Positions 46,754 through 47,482 of a DNA stretch of 47,482 bases are shown here, in pieces. This stretch comes from an uncultured bacterium (lineage in GTDB: Bacteria; Cyanobacteriota; Vampirovibrionia; Gastranaerophilales; Gastranaerophilaceae), in the NCBI GenBank assembly GCA_902802825.1, contig CADCNV010000004.1:1-47482 (forward strand). Direction: 5' to 3'. The notes under the pieces are model-generated. The model saw only the letters and a program-made list of their open reading frames with translations. It was not told the origin of the DNA and did not search any database. The stretch's first letter is position 1. Each line of letters begins with the position of its first letter. The position numbers were made by a program, and so were the translations under genes.

Positions 46754-46783
46754 AGAGTACAAAATAAATATTTTGTACTCTTT
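46752..46783. terminator. Hairpin between the 46523 gene and groEL
   Basis: AAAGAGTACAAAAT (46752-46765) and ATTTTGTACTCTTT (46770-46783): 14-bp perfect stem, 4-nt loop, overlapping the stop codon of the 46523 gene. AT-rich flanks on both sides suit bidirectional termination of this gene and of groEL. Confidence 0.75.
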
Positions 46784-46828
46784 ATATAATAATAAATTTC
46801 ATAATTACTATAACTTGAATTTATTACG

Positions 46829-47482
46829 TTACATCATGCCCGGCATACCGCCCATTCCTGCGGGCATTGCAGGAGCAGCAGATTTTTCTTCCGGCAATTC
46901 AACAACTGCAGCTTCGGTAGTCAATAACATAGAAGCAACTGATGCTGCGTTAGTTAATGCTGAACGTGTAACCTTTGCAGGGTCAACAATACCTGCCTGG
47001 AACATATCAACATATTTGCTGTTTAATGCATCATAGCCGTAGGCGCCTTCTTTTTCAAGAACACAATCTACAACAACATCTGCCTTAGCACCGGCATTGC
47101 GCGCAATTGCTCTTAGCGGTACATCAAGGGCTGCAGTCAAAATCTTGTAACCGACTTTTTCATCATCTGATTCAAACTCAATGGATTCAAGATTTTTAGC
47201 AAGTTCTTGCTGAATTCTCAACAATGCAACTCCACCACCCGGAACAATACCTTCTTCGTTAGCAGCTCTTGTTGCGTTCAGAGCATCTTCGATTCTCAGT
47301 TTTCTTTCTTTAAGCTCAACTTCACTTGCTGCTCCAACTTCTATCAATGCAACACCGCCTGACAATTTGGCTGCACGTTCTTGTAATTTTTCTTTATCGT
47401 ATTCTGAATCTGAGCTTTCAATTTGTTTTTTGATAATTCTGATTCTGTCAGCAACAGCTTCTTTTGTTTCTTCACCTACAAC
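46829..47482 (-). CDS. groL: Chaperonin GroEL, C-terminal 217 residues (5' end outside the window)
   Basis: The frame is open to the window edge ([20 protein letters not shown] ... [10 protein letters not shown]), so the gene continues to the right. Conserved parts: [71 protein letters not shown], and the flexible [12 protein letters not shown] tail that lines the folding chamber. This covers the end of the apical, the intermediate and the second equatorial part of the ~540-residue subunit. groES is not seen; the strand places it beyond the right edge if it is in the same operon. Confidence 0.97.
   Translation of the reverse strand, partial: VVGEETKEAVADRIRIIKKQIESSDSEYDKEKLQERAAKLSGGVALIEVGAASEVELKERKLRIEDALNATRAANEEGIVPGGGVALLRIQQELAKNLESIEFESDDEKVGYKILTAALDVPLRAIARNAGAKADVVVDCVLEKEGAYGYDALNSKYVDMFQAGIVDPAKVTRSALTNAASVASMLLTTEAAVVELPEEKSAAPAMPAGMGGMPGMM

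Noticed and set aside
46662-47036. 124-codon plus-strand frame running into groEL
   Set aside because: It is antisense to groEL, out of frame with the 46523 gene, and crosses the terminator hairpin.
1-47482. CRISPR arrays
   Set aside because: No set of identical 24-40-bp repeats with even spacers was seen at any place.

Overview
The window is AT-rich, tightly packed bacterial DNA from a two-membrane (Gram-negative-type) organism. Support for that comes from a two-partner secretion barrel, an outer-membrane-type protein ending in Phe, PilM/PilN/PilO-like type IV pilus parts and many Sec signal peptides. A giant adhesin of the leukotoxin-LktA/filamentous-haemagglutinin type, a low-GC genome, a compact SigA, and small proteins carrying an N-terminal 'FG' motif fit the non-photosynthetic sister group of Cyanobacteria (Vampirovibrionia/'Melainabacteria', gut order Gastranaerophilales). 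This placement is inference (about 60-65 percent).

Layout. 1-3.4 kb is an accessory patch: a MIF-like tautomerase, a Fic enzyme behind a palindromic operator, a 3' half of tRNA-Ser(GCU) with its terminator, two direct copies of a ~136-bp repeat, and the stump of a Mu-type transposase. 3.4-5.6 kb holds a NarL-type response regulator and PAS histidine kinase in overlapping frames. 6.1-9.1 kb is a single-chain UvrD-like helicase with a C-terminal Fe-S RecB-type nuclease. 9.3-10.0 kb is a secreted protein. 10.25-27.6 kb is one gene for a ~5785-residue exoprotein, divergent from its TpsB transporter (27.76-29.69 kb). 29.7-31.3 kb is repeat- and tRNA-rich: an intact tRNA-Leu(GAG), a duplicated tRNA promoter feeding a different structured RNA, and a tRNA relic split by a ~120-bp insertion. 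31.3-47.5 kb is mostly housekeeping: lipA, cysS, an M14 peptidase, ftsY, a SIMPL protein with a receiver, an HMGL-like aldolase, a radical SAM protein, a PilM-PilN fusion with PilO, nadA-rlmB-sigA, a small HTH regulator divergent from a 76-aa gene, and the 3' part of groEL at the right edge.

The most notable feature is the C-terminus of the giant exoprotein. In the same frame, and with nothing after it, lies a PilZ domain with both c-di-GMP-binding motifs (RxxxR and DxSxxG). PilZ normally reads a cytoplasmic second messenger, so on the last-exported end of a two-partner-secretion adhesin it suggests c-di-GMP-gated export or retention of the adhesin. I know of no described system of this kind, and the mechanism is inference.

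Other themes are tRNA-derived debris (relics of tRNA-Ser and tRNA-Leu, and a dispersed repeat carrying the tRNA-Leu acceptor end), several genes whose -10 box lies 6-8 nt before the ATG (probable leaderless mRNAs), and a cysS ribosome-binding site buried in an upstream terminator hairpin.
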